From: Planctomycetota bacterium
Lineage (GTDB): Bacteria > Planctomycetota > UBA1135 > GCA-002686595
DNA: 64,000 nt
Assembly (NCBI GenBank): GCA_029259655.1
Contig: JAJDET010000366.1
Coordinates: 42,071 to 106,070, forward strand
Direction of reading: 5' to 3'
Below the pieces are notes generated by a model. It was given only the letters and a program-made list of their open reading frames with translations. It searched no databases and had not been told where the DNA came from. The position numbers and the translations under genes are program-made. Shown here piece after piece: positions 35,347 to 44,533 of this stretch; position 1 is the stretch's first letter, and each line of letters opens with the position of its first letter.

Positions 35347-36941
35347 CGGCCGCCTCCCGTGGACAAGAGGAGCAAGATGCCGTCCGTGCGTCGCGACATG
35401 ACGTCTGCAATCCCGTCGCCGTTGTAATCCTCGACTCCGAGTGACGCGATCGATCCGCGGGACTCGAAGCGCTTCCAGGGTGAGCTCTCAAGACTCCAGC
35501 TCTTGCCTCCGAAGAAGCTCGACTCGACCTCGAGGCGGCGGATACTGACACGCCCGTTCGCGTCGACCTCGACCATGTCGGCGATTCCGTCGCCGGAGAG
35601 ATCACGCGTCAGGTCCCGAGCGGCGATCACGTCCTGGATCGAGTCCTCGTCGTAGGTTCGCGTGTTCTTGAGAATCGGCTTGCGCTCGAAGACGCGCCCT
35701 CGCCGCCCGCCCGTGCCGGGGAAGATCATCGTCGAGTACTCGAAGTCGAGACTGGTCACGACGTCGAGCATCGAGGGCATCTCGAACTGCCGCACAACGA
35801 GGTCGGGGGCTCCGTCACCGGTCACGTCGGCGATCTCGTAGCGCAGCTCGAGCGCCTCGAACCGCAGGAGCTGCGCGGGCGACTCCGCGAGCATCCGCTT
35901 CCCGTCGTTCACCAGCACGCCGAGTGTGAAGACCTCCGACGCGAAGCCCTCCGCACCCTCCTCGTCGGTGGCCAGGTAGAAGATGTCCTCGTCCCCGTCG
36001 CCGTCCACGTCGACCAGGTCGATGCGGGCCGCGTCCTCGAGGTACCTGGGGCGGGACTCGATACGGTTCGGTTCCGCCGGAATGCCCCCGGGGCCCGCGA
36101 TGTACACCCAGAGCTCGCTCTTCCCCAGCACGAGGAGGTCCTGGAGCCCGTCCCCGTTCGCGTCCCCGATCCCGGGGGCGCGATAGGAGCGCCCGAAGGA
36201 GAGCAGCGTGTGGCGCGACCCGCGATCGGGGTGGAGGAACACGCGCCTCGGATCGGTGTCATCGTAGTCCATGTCCACGTCCGACGATCCGAAGGTGATG
36301 GTCGCCTGCCGATTCACGTTCACCGGCCCGTGGTCGTCGCGCGAACCGGCGTTCACTGCCTTCGAGAAGTCCACGCGGCGGACGTAGTCGCCCTCCGTCG
36401 GTGAGCTGCGCGACGGCCCCCACAAGGAGAAGGTGAACTCGCCCGGGACGACGACGAGGTCCCGTTCGGCATCGAGGACGTAGTCCCAGTAGGGAAGCGC
36501 GTCGGGGTCCGCCACGTCGTACACCAGATTCGCCTTCAACAGCGGCCGGAGGTTGTCGCGCAGACCCTCGCGGGCCGGGGAGAAGGACCAGACGCCCGAC
36601 CGCGCGAACAGGAGCACTTCGCGACCGGGGTCCTCCCGGACATCGGCCAGTCCGTAGGCGATCACGTCGGGGAGCACGGGGATGATCCGCTCCGATTGCA
36701 GCGACAGACTGCCGCTCGCCGAGCGTCCACCGGGGACGAGGGAGTGAATCCTGAGCTCGCGCCGGTCGGTTCCGGTCGGCCGCACGGCGAGCAGGAGCTC
36801 GCGTGTCCCGTCTCCGTCGATGTCCTCGAACCGCGCGTCGAGCACGGCTCCTTCGACATCGATCGACGCGTCGCGATGACTCGCGTCCGCACCCGTCTCC
36901 GACATCGCCGCGACGAGTGCAATGGAGAGGTCGACGATCAT
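35343..36941 (-). CDS. exported FG-GAP/VCBS-repeat protein
   Basis: 532 residues, similar in design to its downstream neighbour. Signal-like start (MIVDLSIALVAAMSETGA), then loops FEDIDGDGTRELLLA, GDANGDGLQDLLVL, DVDGDGDEDIFYLA, DVTGDGAPDLVV, LSGDGIADMVEV and YNGDGIADVMS, consistent with a seven-bladed propeller with calcium sites. ATGA overlap with the PDZ lipoprotein gene. The two FG-GAP proteins look like an old duplication that has diverged strongly. Confidence 0.8.
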   Translation of the reverse strand: MIVDLSIALVAAMSETGADASHRDASIDVEGAVLDARFEDIDGDGTRELLLAVRPTGTDRRELRIHSLVPGGRSASGSLSLQSERIIPVLPDVIAYGLADVREDPGREVLLFARSGVWSFSPAREGLRDNLRPLLKANLVYDVADPDALPYWDYVLDAERDLVVVPGEFTFSLWGPSRSSPTEGDYVRRVDFSKAVNAGSRDDHGPVNVNRQATITFGSSDVDMDYDDTDPRRVFLHPDRGSRHTLLSFGRSYRAPGIGDANGDGLQDLLVLGKSELWVYIAGPGGIPAEPNRIESRPRYLEDAARIDLVDVDGDGDEDIFYLATDEEGAEGFASEVFTLGVLVNDGKRMLAESPAQLLRFEALELRYEIADVTGDGAPDLVVRQFEMPSMLDVVTSLDFEYSTMIFPGTGGRRGRVFERKPILKNTRTYDEDSIQDVIAARDLTRDLSGDGIADMVEVDANGRVSIRRLEVESSFFGGKSWSLESSPWKRFESRGSIASLGVEDYNGDGIADVMSRRTDGILLLLSTGGGR

Positions 36942-37840
36942 CCGGAGAGTTCCCCGATCCCCCTCGAGAACCGGAAGAAGCGCAGGAAGGACCAGTTCCG
37001 CTCCACACCCTCGCGGTGGTACCTGAAGAGCGAGATGATCCAGAGGTCGAGGAGGACGAGCTCCTTCGTCGGCCCCTCCGGATCGCACGAATAGCTGACC
37101 ACGAACGGAACGCTGAAGCCCGCCAGGTACGTAACGGGGCCGACGAGCTCGACCCGCGCGTGATCTGCGCGACCGCCGGGAGGCGTGAAGTCGAGCTCGA
37201 CCCTCGTTCCCGGCTCGAGCGCGGCCACCCGGCGCAGGAGCTCGCGTGCGGAGCGAACGTCGCGTCCGTCGAGCGCCGTGACGACGCTCCCCAGCGGGAT
37301 GCCGGCCGAGAGCACGGGGCTCCTCTCGCTCGCGCTGACGAGGCGCACCCCGCCCGGCGCCGTCACCCACCCGGCACCGGTTCGCGCAGGATCGAGCCGG
37401 TAGAGGACCTTGCCCTCCGACGCTTCCGACTTGCTCACGAGCTCCACGTCGACGTCGAACACGGTGTCGTCGCGACGCACGTGCAGGGACGCGCGTTCAC
37501 CCGCCGCGCGCTCGAGCACGAGCGCATCGAGCGCGGCCGGATCATCGACCTCGCGTCCGTCCAGCGAGAGCACGACGTCCCCCGCCCGGATCCCCGCAAC
37601 GCTCGCCGGCGAGTTCTCGACGACTCGCGTGACCCGGACACCCGGCGCGAAGAACAGGTCTTCGAGCGAGCCGCTGTCGTTCTCCGTTCCCTTGATCCCG
37701 AGGAACCCGCCCCCGCCCTTCTCGACGGACCACGCGTCGAGCGCCTCGGGGAGCGGATCGGGCACGGGTTCGAGCACACCCGTGCGGCAGCCGGCAACCA
37801 GGACCAAGGCCGCCAGTACGCCGCGGGCGGTTGCGATCAA
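36938..37840 (-). CDS. lipoprotein with two PDZ domains
   Basis: 300 residues. The signal peptide ends at a lipobox (ALVLVAGC). The first PDZ has VRVTRVVENSPASVAGIRAG and DVVLSLDGREV; the second has RLVSASERSPVLSAGIPLGS and VVTALDGRDV. There is no protease domain, so it is a binding scaffold rather than a DegP-type enzyme. It begins with a TTG overlapping the permease stop (TTGA). Position between the permease and the propeller proteins suggests it links the transporter to its exported partners. Confidence 0.8.
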   Translation of the reverse strand: MIATARGVLAALVLVAGCRTGVLEPVPDPLPEALDAWSVEKGGGGFLGIKGTENDSGSLEDLFFAPGVRVTRVVENSPASVAGIRAGDVVLSLDGREVDDPAALDALVLERAAGERASLHVRRDDTVFDVDVELVSKSEASEGKVLYRLDPARTGAGWVTAPGGVRLVSASERSPVLSAGIPLGSVVTALDGRDVRSARELLRRVAALEPGTRVELDFTPPGGRADHARVELVGPVTYLAGFSVPFVVSYSCDPEGPTKELVLLDLWIISLFRYHREGVERNWSFLRFFRFSRGIGELSG

Positions 37841-38706
37841 AGGGACCTCCGCGAGACGACCCAGCAGGTCGCGAGGAGCAGGATCGCGGCCTCGGGCCAG
37901 GGGACGATGTGGTTCATGCGCAGCATCTCGTCCATGTAGCCGGAGTCGGAGTAGCCGCGTGCGATTCCAGCCATCTCCCCCATGCAGGACTTGTCGACGA
38001 GCGAGGGAGTGTACGTGGCGAAGACCCACTTCTGGACGCCCCCGATGACGTCCTTGAACAGGTCGAAGCCGAGGAACACGGCCAGGCAGATACCCACGGC
38101 ACCCGTCGCCGACCGGCCGAGCGACGAGACGAACAGACCGAACACATAGGTGGCGACGAGCGGAGCGAGCGTCGCCAGGACCGCGGTCCGAAGCTCGCCG
38201 AGCAGCTCTTCCTCCGTGAGCAACTCGACCCCGTCGTCGATCAGCGGGCCGAACTCGAAGAACGCGTGCGCGGTCACCCAGGCACCGATCCCCGCCAGGG
38301 ACACGACCCCCAGCACGAGCAGCGGTGCGAGGAGGAAGCGACCCAGCACGAGCGCGGAACGCGACGCGCTGCGTGTCCGGGCGAGCCGCAAGACGCCTCT
38401 CTCGCGGTCGCCCGCGAGCGTTCGCGCGGAGTGGATCAGGAGCAAGAGCGTCCCCACGGTGAGCCCCGCGAGCCACCCCTCCACGAGCGGAGCGTAGGCG
38501 TTCGAGGGTCCCGCGAGCTCCGGCAGCGAGCGCCCCTCGATGAGGGCGTTCTGGATCGCCTCCGAGTGGGCGGCCCGTTCGGAGACGTGGGCGGCGAGGA
38601 CCCGCACGGCCGCGACCGCGGTCACGGCAACGGCTCCGGCCCGGACGGACCGGCTCCGGACCAGACGGTAGGCCTCGGCCCGGAACACGCGCAGCGTCCC
38701 GATCAC
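37837..38706 (-). CDS. ABC-2-type transporter permease
   Basis: 289 residues with about six membrane helices (GWLAGLTVGTLLLLIHSART, RFLLAPLLVLGVVSLAGIG, AVLATLAPLVATYVFGLFVSS, ATGAVGICLAVFLGFDL). The helix-loop LAGDRERGVLRLARTR matches ABC-2 permeases, the family of NatB and gliding or drug exporters. The GTG start overlaps the ATPase stop. Substrate unknown. Confidence 0.82.
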   Translation of the reverse strand: MIGTLRVFRAEAYRLVRSRSVRAGAVAVTAVAAVRVLAAHVSERAAHSEAIQNALIEGRSLPELAGPSNAYAPLVEGWLAGLTVGTLLLLIHSARTLAGDRERGVLRLARTRSASRSALVLGRFLLAPLLVLGVVSLAGIGAWVTAHAFFEFGPLIDDGVELLTEEELLGELRTAVLATLAPLVATYVFGLFVSSLGRSATGAVGICLAVFLGFDLFKDVIGGVQKWVFATYTPSLVDKSCMGEMAGIARGYSDSGYMDEMLRMNHIVPWPEAAILLLATCWVVSRRSL

Positions 38707-39650
38707 GCAGCTCCTCCAGCTTCGCTCCCGCGACCGGCGTGTTCCGTCAGGAGCGACTCGAAGACGCCGTGCAGGGTCGCCCGTTCGGGAACGAGGCCCG
38801 AGACCTCGACCCCGGCCGCGACGAGGTCGCTGTTCAGGGCGCCGACACCGTCCACCGCGAGCGCCACTCGCAGCTCGCCGGCGCCGTCGAGGCGACTCAG
38901 GACGTCGACGGCCCCGACACCGTCGCGACCGTCGAGGACCTCGAGGGCGCGATCGATCGGCGACGCCGCGATCCGGATGTGCTGGCCGTTGCCGCCGAGG
39001 AGCTCCTCGAGCGGGCTCTCGCAGACGAGCTCACCGTCGAGGATGACTCCCACGTGCGTGATCACGCGCTCCATGTCGTGCATGCGGTGGCTCGATACGA
39101 CGACGGTGACGCCCGATTCCGAGAGGCTCTCGAACAGGTCGAGCACCTCGAGAACGCCGCGCGTATCCAGACCGGAGAGCGGCTCGTCGAGAACGACGAG
39201 CTCGGGGGAGCCGCACAGGATGCGCGCGATCGAGAGCCGGCGCGACTGACCCAGGGACATGCCGCCGGCGCGCTGGTTCGCGAGCTCCGAGAGCCCCACC
39301 AGCTCGAGCGCCTCGTCCACGCCGCGTCCGGTGGTGTGACCGAGCAGGCGCCACGCGTACTCGAGGTTCTGCCGTGCAGTCAGCCCTCGGACGAGGGTCG
39401 CTTCGTCGAACAGAGCGCCGACGCGCCCACGTGTCTCGTGGATGCGCGAAGAAGGCAGGCCCAGGACATGGGCCTCCCCCGAGTCCGGACGCAGGAGTCC
39501 GAGGGCGCAGGCCATCGTCGTCGTCTTGCCGGAGCCGTTGGGACCCAGGAGACCGTAGACCTGCCCCCGCTCGACCGTCAGGCTCACGCCGCGGACGGCT
39601 CGGATCCTGCCGAAGCGCTTCTCGAGCGCGCGAGTCTCGAGGACCGCCAT
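38703..39650 (-). CDS. ABC transporter ATP-binding protein
   Basis: 315 residues. Walker A GPNGSGKTT, signature MSLGQSRRLSIARIL in place of LSGGQ, Walker B LVVLDEPLSGLD and switch His in SSHRMHDMERV. The C-terminal extension after residue 220 is typical of NatA/BcrA-type exporters paired with ABC-2 permeases. It is the first gene of the five-gene operon; ATG at 39650. The signature has Ser-Leu-Gly-Gln, common in this subfamily. Confidence 0.92.
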   Translation of the reverse strand: MAVLETRALEKRFGRIRAVRGVSLTVERGQVYGLLGPNGSGKTTTMACALGLLRPDSGEAHVLGLPSSRIHETRGRVGALFDEATLVRGLTARQNLEYAWRLLGHTTGRGVDEALELVGLSELANQRAGGMSLGQSRRLSIARILCGSPELVVLDEPLSGLDTRGVLEVLDLFESLSESGVTVVVSSHRMHDMERVITHVGVILDGELVCESPLEELLGGNGQHIRIAASPIDRALEVLDGRDGVGAVDVLSRLDGAGELRVALAVDGVGALNSDLVAAGVEVSGLVPERATLHGVFESLLTEHAGRGSEAGGAA

Positions 39651-39794
39651 GGGCGCAGGATAGTTGCTCCTCCGACCCCCCAACAGGAAGGGGACCGATG
39701 CGCGGAGTCCCGACGTGCCTCGAGACGGCGGTCGCAATCGGGAGCGAGGAGATGCCGAGACGGGGTTGGTGCCTCCGTCAGGGTCTCTTCCGGC

Positions 39795-39818
39795 GCAATA
39801 TTGCAAATTCCTTATACT
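39795..39818 (+). promoter_or_regulatory. palindrome and -10-like box upstream of the beta-helix gene
   Basis: A perfect AT-rich palindrome GCAATATTGC (39795-39804) lies nine bases before TATACT (39813-39818). In this GC-rich DNA the pair stands out and may be an operator with a -10 box; no standard -35 is at the right distance. The rest of the 232-base gap (39651-39882) shows nothing else apart from a good Shine-Dalgarno site near the next gene. Confidence 0.4.
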
Positions 39819-39882
39819 CGACCCGGAGGATGGAGGAGGATCCCGCTGCGCACTGAGGACCGATACCCAGGAGGGCCCGAGA

Positions 39883-41121
39883 ATGATCGCCAAGGCAGGG
39901 AAGAGTGGACTCTTGCTCGCGTGTTGCTTGTTGACGACCACCCTGGCTCGAGCCCAGACGGTCCACACCGTCGACGGTTCCGGAGGAGGCGACTTCACGA
40001 CGCTGCCCAGCGCGATCCAGGCCGCGGCGGACGGCGACGTCCTGATCCTGAAGGCCGGGACCTACGATCCCCTGGTCATCGTCGGCAAGGGACTCACGAT
40101 CCAGGCCGACCGCGGCAACCAGGTCACGATCCGGGACACGCTCCACGTGGAGGCGATCGGTCCGGGGCAATGCGTGAGCATCAAGGGCCTCGACATCGAC
40201 GCGAACGACGTGACCTACGCCGGAACCGTGGAGGACTGCACGGGGCCGGTACTGATCGAGGACTGCACGTTCGACGGCTCCGGCGGAGCGCTGGTCAGCG
40301 GCGGAATCTTCATCGCGAACTGCGCGAGCGTCACATTCGTGCGGACGAGCTCGGTACCCACGCTCACGGCCGGAGCCTCTCTGGGGCGGGCGGCCCTGTA
40401 CGTGTTCGCCTCGAGCGTCTTCGCCTATGACTGCACGTTCACCGGGAGCGACGGGATCCCGGGCCAAGCATCGTCGATCCCGGGTGCGAACGGCGCCACG
40501 GTCTTCGACGGGTTCCTCTTCGCTGCGGGCTGCACGCTCACCGGTGGAAGAGGAGGCGATGGGGGAGCGGGGCTCTTCGGCTGCACCAACGGGGGCAACG
40601 GCGGCGACGGGCTGCGCCTGATCGGCACGGGCACGGCCGCGGCAACGCTCATCGAGGAGGTCGCAACCGGCGGTCTCCCGGGGAACGGCGGCGGAATGGG
40701 GTGCTTCGGGGGACTGTCCGGGATACCGGTCCGGGATCAGGCCGGGACGACGACGACGCTCGCCGGCACGGCGCGCAAGGCCCGGCACAACACGCCGGCT
40801 CGCGAGACCCAGAACCTGAACTCCATCTACGATGGTGTCCTGGACGAGTTCGTCGTCAGTGTGTTCGGCCCGGACCAGGTCAACGGCGTGCCGTTCAACA
40901 ACTACCTCGGCGCAAACCACACGGCGGGCGGCGGGTTCTTCCTGTTGCGCGGGACGGTCCCCGCGGGCGGGCAGCTCGCGGTCAGCGCCGTGGTCCCCGA
41001 GCTCGGAATGATGGTCGACACGCTCACCATCGTCGAGCAGCCGATCTTCTTCGACCTGGTCGGCGGGTTCGCCTACGTCGGGAACCCGACGTCCATCGCT
41101 CTCCTCGACAGCGCGTTTTGA
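39883..41121 (+). CDS. secreted right-handed beta-helix (pectate-lyase-like) protein
   Basis: 412 residues with a signal peptide (LLLACCLLTTTLARAQ). It opens with VHTVDGSGGGDFTTLPSAIQ and AAADGDVLILKAGTY, the standard entry to parallel beta-helix folds, then a series of short beta rungs (VLIEDCTFDGSGGAL, SVFAYDCTFTGSD, FLFAAGCTLTGG) and Gly-rich turns. The C-terminal part (NSIYDGVLDEFVVSVFG) forms a separate beta domain. No catalytic residues identified, so carbohydrate binding or a structural role is possible. AGGAGG lies eight bases before the ATG. Confidence 0.72.
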   Translation: MIAKAGKSGLLLACCLLTTTLARAQTVHTVDGSGGGDFTTLPSAIQAAADGDVLILKAGTYDPLVIVGKGLTIQADRGNQVTIRDTLHVEAIGPGQCVSIKGLDIDANDVTYAGTVEDCTGPVLIEDCTFDGSGGALVSGGIFIANCASVTFVRTSSVPTLTAGASLGRAALYVFASSVFAYDCTFTGSDGIPGQASSIPGANGATVFDGFLFAAGCTLTGGRGGDGGAGLFGCTNGGNGGDGLRLIGTGTAAATLIEEVATGGLPGNGGGMGCFGGLSGIPVRDQAGTTTTLAGTARKARHNTPARETQNLNSIYDGVLDEFVVSVFGPDQVNGVPFNNYLGANHTAGGGFFLLRGTVPAGGQLAVSAVVPELGMMVDTLTIVEQPIFFDLVGGFAYVGNPTSIALLDSAF

Positions 41122-41139
41122 CGCCTTTCGGCCGGACCC

Positions 41140-42576
41140 CTAGGCGAGCTCCATCGACCGGATCACGGCCATCTTCTCCACCTGCATGTCGTGCATGGTG
41201 TGGTGGATGCCGCCCACGCCGTGCCCCGAGACCTTCAGGCCGGCGAACGGCATCCAGTCGACGCGGAACGCGGTGTGGTCGTTGACCATGACGGCGCTGG
41301 CGTCGAGCCGGCGGTAGCAGCGCAGCGCCGTGTCCAGGCTGCGCGTGAAGACCGCCGACTGGAAGGAGAAGGGCAGCGCGTTGGCACGCCGTATCCCGTC
41401 GTCGACTCCGTCCGTGGAATAGACGCACACCACTGGACCGAAGATCTCCTCGCGCGAGACACGGACGTCGTCCGGAGCGTCGAGGAGCACGGTCGGGCTG
41501 TAGCACGAGTCGGAGATCCGATCGCCTCCACAGAGGAGCTCGGCCCCGCCCTCGACGGCCTCGGTCACCCACTCGTGGACCCGTTCGACCTCGCCGGTCT
41601 TGATCAGGGGCCCGACCTCGGTGTCGGGGCTCGTCGGGTCGCCGACCCGGAGCGCCTGAGCCCGTTCTGCCAGCCGGTTCGCGACGTCGCGCGAGATCGA
41701 GGAATCCGTGTACACGCGCTGCACGGACACGCACACCTGGCCGGCGTGATAGAAGCCGCCCTTGGCGAGCAGGGGCAGCATGGCCTCGACGTCGGCGTCG
41801 CCGGCGACGACGACCGGCGCCGCCCCGCCGTGCTCGAGGGCGCAACGCGTACCCGGTGCGAGCTTCGAGCGCATCGCCCAGCCCACACGGCCGCTTCCAA
41901 TGAACGAGAAGAACCCCACGCGCGGATCGCACACGAGCTTCTCGGCGACGTCGTGGCCCGAGGTGAGCGCCATCTGGCACCACGGCTCCGGCAGGCCCGC
42001 CTCGTAGAGGATCTCGAGGAAGCGCGCGCAAGACAGCGGCGTGACGGCCGCCGGCTTCACGATCGCGGGACAGCCCGCGGCGACGGCCGGGCCGATCTGG
42101 TGCACGATCAGGTTCAGGGGATGGTTGAACGCGGAGACGGCGACCACGGGACCGATGGGCTCGAAACGCGTGAACGCGAGCCGGTTCGCGGATGCGCGCG
42201 ACGTCATCGGGATCTCGCTGCCGCGCTGGTTGCGGACGGCCTCGGCGCAGAGCTTCACGCCCTCTATCGCGCGTGACGTCTCGACCTTCGAGTCGACGAG
42301 CGGCTTCCCGCCCTCGCGCGCGGCCTCGACGGCGAGCTCGTCGGCGCGCGCGATCATGATCGCCGCGGCGCGCTCGAGGATCTCCGCCCGCTCGGGCGTC
42401 GGGAGCCAGCCGTCGCGATCCAGGTAGAGCGCGTGAGCCGTCGCGAGCGCCGTCTCCACGGCCGCGTGATCGGCAGTGGCCACCGTTGCGATCGGCGCGT
42501 CGTCGAAGGGGGCGCGAACTTCCACGGGCGCGGAGCTCGAGCTCGCTCCAGGGACCATCAGTCGAATCTGTTGCAC
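41140..42576 (-). CDS. NAD(P)-dependent aldehyde dehydrogenase
   Basis: 478 residues. EPIGPVVAVSAFNHPLNLIV and AAGCPAIVKPAAVTPLSCAR form the cofactor region, CALEHGGAAPVVV holds the general base Glu, and GQVCVSVQRVY carries catalytic Cys282. EEIFGPVVCVY and AGLKVSGHGVGGIHHTMHDM are conserved in the family. The aldehyde substrate is unknown. I place the start at GTG 42576 because GGGAGGAGG lies four bases upstream; the longer frame to 42663 runs into the regulatory palindrome. Stops converge with the beta-helix gene 18 bases away. Confidence 0.92.
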   Translation of the reverse strand: MQQIRLMVPGASSSSAPVEVRAPFDDAPIATVATADHAAVETALATAHALYLDRDGWLPTPERAEILERAAAIMIARADELAVEAAREGGKPLVDSKVETSRAIEGVKLCAEAVRNQRGSEIPMTSRASANRLAFTRFEPIGPVVAVSAFNHPLNLIVHQIGPAVAAGCPAIVKPAAVTPLSCARFLEILYEAGLPEPWCQMALTSGHDVAEKLVCDPRVGFFSFIGSGRVGWAMRSKLAPGTRCALEHGGAAPVVVAGDADVEAMLPLLAKGGFYHAGQVCVSVQRVYTDSSISRDVANRLAERAQALRVGDPTSPDTEVGPLIKTGEVERVHEWVTEAVEGGAELLCGGDRISDSCYSPTVLLDAPDDVRVSREEIFGPVVCVYSTDGVDDGIRRANALPFSFQSAVFTRSLDTALRCYRRLDASAVMVNDHTAFRVDWMPFAGLKVSGHGVGGIHHTMHDMQVEKMAVIRSMELA

Positions 42577-42656
42577 GGGGCCTCCTCCCGGTCGGGGTGA
42601 CGGGACTGTACCGGACGGGACGGGGCGCTGCGTGCCCGAGGCGAGGCAACTTTCGC

Positions 42657-42672
42657 ATTGCATGTATGCAAT
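42657..42672. promoter_or_regulatory. palindromic operator between aldehyde dehydrogenase and molybdate regulator genes
   Basis: ATTGCAT, two bases, ATGCAAT: a perfect 7-bp inverted repeat in an AT-rich island of the divergent intergenic region. A looser copy (ATTGC gcg ATGC) follows at 42679-42690. It is a good candidate binding site for the XRE-type regulator encoded 45 bases downstream and could control both directions. Confidence 0.55.
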
Positions 42673-42679
42673 TTTCTCA

Positions 42680-42709
42680 TTGCGCGATGCTCGGGCGGCC
42701 CCCTAGCCT
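42680..42709 (+). promoter_or_regulatory. candidate promoter giving a leaderless regulator transcript
   Basis: TTGCGC (42680-42685) and TAGCCT (42704-42709) with an 18-base spacer. The ATG follows seven bases later, the same geometry seen at the MarR-GNAT gene. Weak match to consensus. Confidence 0.3.
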
Positions 42710-42716
42710 GGGCCGG

Positions 42717-43796
42717 ATGGAGGTCGTGGCCCACGTCCGAGAAGCTCGTCTGGCCCGGGGGCTGACACAGCGCGAGCTGGCGCGCCGGGCAGGCCTGACG
42801 CGCCAGGCCCTGGGAGCCATCGAGACCGGGCGCTACCTCCCCAACACGGCGCTCGCGCTGAAGCTGGCGCGCCTGCTCGGAGAGACCGTGGAAGCGCTCT
42901 TCCGCGAGGCGTCGAGCCCGGGCGAGCTCGAGGTCGCGGTGGAGGAGGCCGCCGAGGGCGAGCGCGTCCTCGTGGCACGCGTGCGCGACCGCTGGGTCGG
43001 CGTCCCGCTGGAGACGAGCGCGCTCGAGCCGGTGCTCGAAGGTGCCGATGCGATCGCGCTCGGCGAGGACCGTGTGCGACTCGTCACCGACGAGCGCGAG
43101 CTCGAGAGCTCGGCCCTGCTGCTCGGGTGCGATCCGGCGCTCGGGATCCTGGCGTCGCGCGCCACGCGCAGCGGTGCTCGCACGCTCTTCCGCCAGATGG
43201 GGAGCCGCGCCGCCCTGGATCGCCTGGCCGCAGGCGCCGCGCACGTCGCCGGCTCGCACCTGGCGGCGCGCGACAACGTGCGCGCCGCGAAGCGCGCCCT
43301 CTCCGATCACGGAGGCCGCGTCGTCGCCTTCGCTCGCTTCGAACACGGTCTCCTCGTCGCGCCGGGGAACCCGAAGGGCATCGAGGCCATCGACGCGCTC
43401 GCGCGCGAGGACGTGCGGATCGCGAATCGCGAGGCCGGCTCGGGGAGTCGCGTCGCCCTCGACGCGGAGCTCGCTCGCGCTGGCGTTCCGACGAACGAGA
43501 TCCGCGGCTACGCGGAAGAGCTCCGGAGCCACTGGCAAGTCGCTCGCGCCGTTCAGTGGGGCCGTGCGGACACCGGCATCGGACCGCGCGTCGTCGCGAG
43601 CTCCGCCGGACTCGACTTCGTCCCGCTGGGCAGCGTTCGCTTCGACCTCGCCGTGCCCGGCGACCTCCTCGACCAGCCGGCGGTCGCGCGCATGCTGGAG
43701 CTCCTCGCGGACCGCCGTGTCCGGGACGAGATCGCGAGCCTCCCCGGATACGACACGAGCTGCACGGGCGACACGATCGCGGAGGTTCCAGGGTGA
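42717..43796 (+). CDS. one-component regulator: XRE helix-turn-helix fused to a periplasmic-binding-protein-like domain
   Basis: 359 residues. The N-terminus is a helix-turn-helix (REARLARGLTQRELARRAGL, TRQALGAIETGRYLPNTALA). From about residue 110 a PBP-like domain of the COG1910 type follows (LLLGCDPALGILASRA, HVAGSHLAARDNV, GLLVAPGNPKGI, IANREAGSGSRVALD, HWQVARAVQWGRADTGIGPR). This layout is known in regulators that sense molybdate or related ligands. It overlaps modA by four bases, so it probably senses the transported ligand and controls the operon. No signal peptide, so it is cytoplasmic. Confidence 0.85.
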   Translation: MEVVAHVREARLARGLTQRELARRAGLTRQALGAIETGRYLPNTALALKLARLLGETVEALFREASSPGELEVAVEEAAEGERVLVARVRDRWVGVPLETSALEPVLEGADAIALGEDRVRLVTDERELESSALLLGCDPALGILASRATRSGARTLFRQMGSRAALDRLAAGAAHVAGSHLAARDNVRAAKRALSDHGGRVVAFARFEHGLLVAPGNPKGIEAIDALAREDVRIANREAGSGSRVALDAELARAGVPTNEIRGYAEELRSHWQVARAVQWGRADTGIGPRVVASSAGLDFVPLGSVRFDLAVPGDLLDQPAVARMLELLADRRVRDEIASLPGYDTSCTGDTIAEVPG

Positions 43797-44533
43797 GGGC
43801 CACGACGCTCCTCGTCATCGCCGCGGGCTGCGGAACGCAGGCGTCCGAGCCGACGGTGCTCGACGTCTTCGCGGCCGCGAGCGTCGCGGAGGCCGTCGCG
43901 GAGCTCGGGCGCGAGTTCGAGCGTGCGGGCGGCCGCAGGGTCCGCGTCAACGCGGCGGCCTCGTCGACGCTCGCCCATCAGATCGAAGCCGGAGCGCCGG
44001 CGGACGCGTTCGTGTCCGCCCACCCCGAGTGGCTCGACCGTCTCGAGAGACGTGGAGAGCTCGCGCCGAACACGAGGCGCGTCCTGGCCGAGAACCGCCT
44101 GGTGTGGGTGGTCCCGGCCGACGGGAAGCCGGACGGAGCGCTCGAGCCGCTCCGGTTCCCATCCGACCACCTCGCCGTCGGCGACCCGGATCACGTGCCG
44201 CTGGGGCGCTACACGAGGACCACGCTCGAAGCGCTCGGCTGGTGGGAGCAGCTCTCCGATCGCCTGCTCCCCGCGCTCGACGCACGCGCGGCGCTGACCC
44301 TCGTCGAGCTCGGCGAGGCCTCGGCCGGAATCGTGTACGAGAGCGACGCGCGCGCCAGCCGGCGCGTGCGCGTCGCGTCGGTGTTCTCCGTCGAGCTCTC
44401 CGGGCCGATCCGCTACGAGGTGGCCGCGACCACCCGCGCCGCAGAGGAGACCATCGCCTTCCTCGACTTCCTGTCGGGACCGCAGGGAAAGCGCGTCCTG
44501 GAGCGGGCCGGACTCCGGCCTGTCGCGCCATGA
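43793..44533 (+). CDS. modA: molybdate ABC transporter substrate-binding lipoprotein
   Basis: 246 residues. A short signal peptide ends in a lipobox (LLVIAAGC). The fold of ModA is visible in LDVFAAASVAEAVAELGREF, NAAASSTLAHQIEAGAPADA, FVSAHPEWLDRL and LVELGEASAGIVYESDA, all conserved in molybdate and tungstate binding proteins. The GTG start overlaps the regulator stop (GTGA). Molybdate rather than tungstate cannot be told from sequence. Confidence 0.9.
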   Translation: MRATTLLVIAAGCGTQASEPTVLDVFAAASVAEAVAELGREFERAGGRRVRVNAAASSTLAHQIEAGAPADAFVSAHPEWLDRLERRGELAPNTRRVLAENRLVWVVPADGKPDGALEPLRFPSDHLAVGDPDHVPLGRYTRTTLEALGWWEQLSDRLLPALDARAALTLVELGEASAGIVYESDARASRRVRVASVFSVELSGPIRYEVAATTRAAEETIAFLDFLSGPQGKRVLERAGLRPVAP

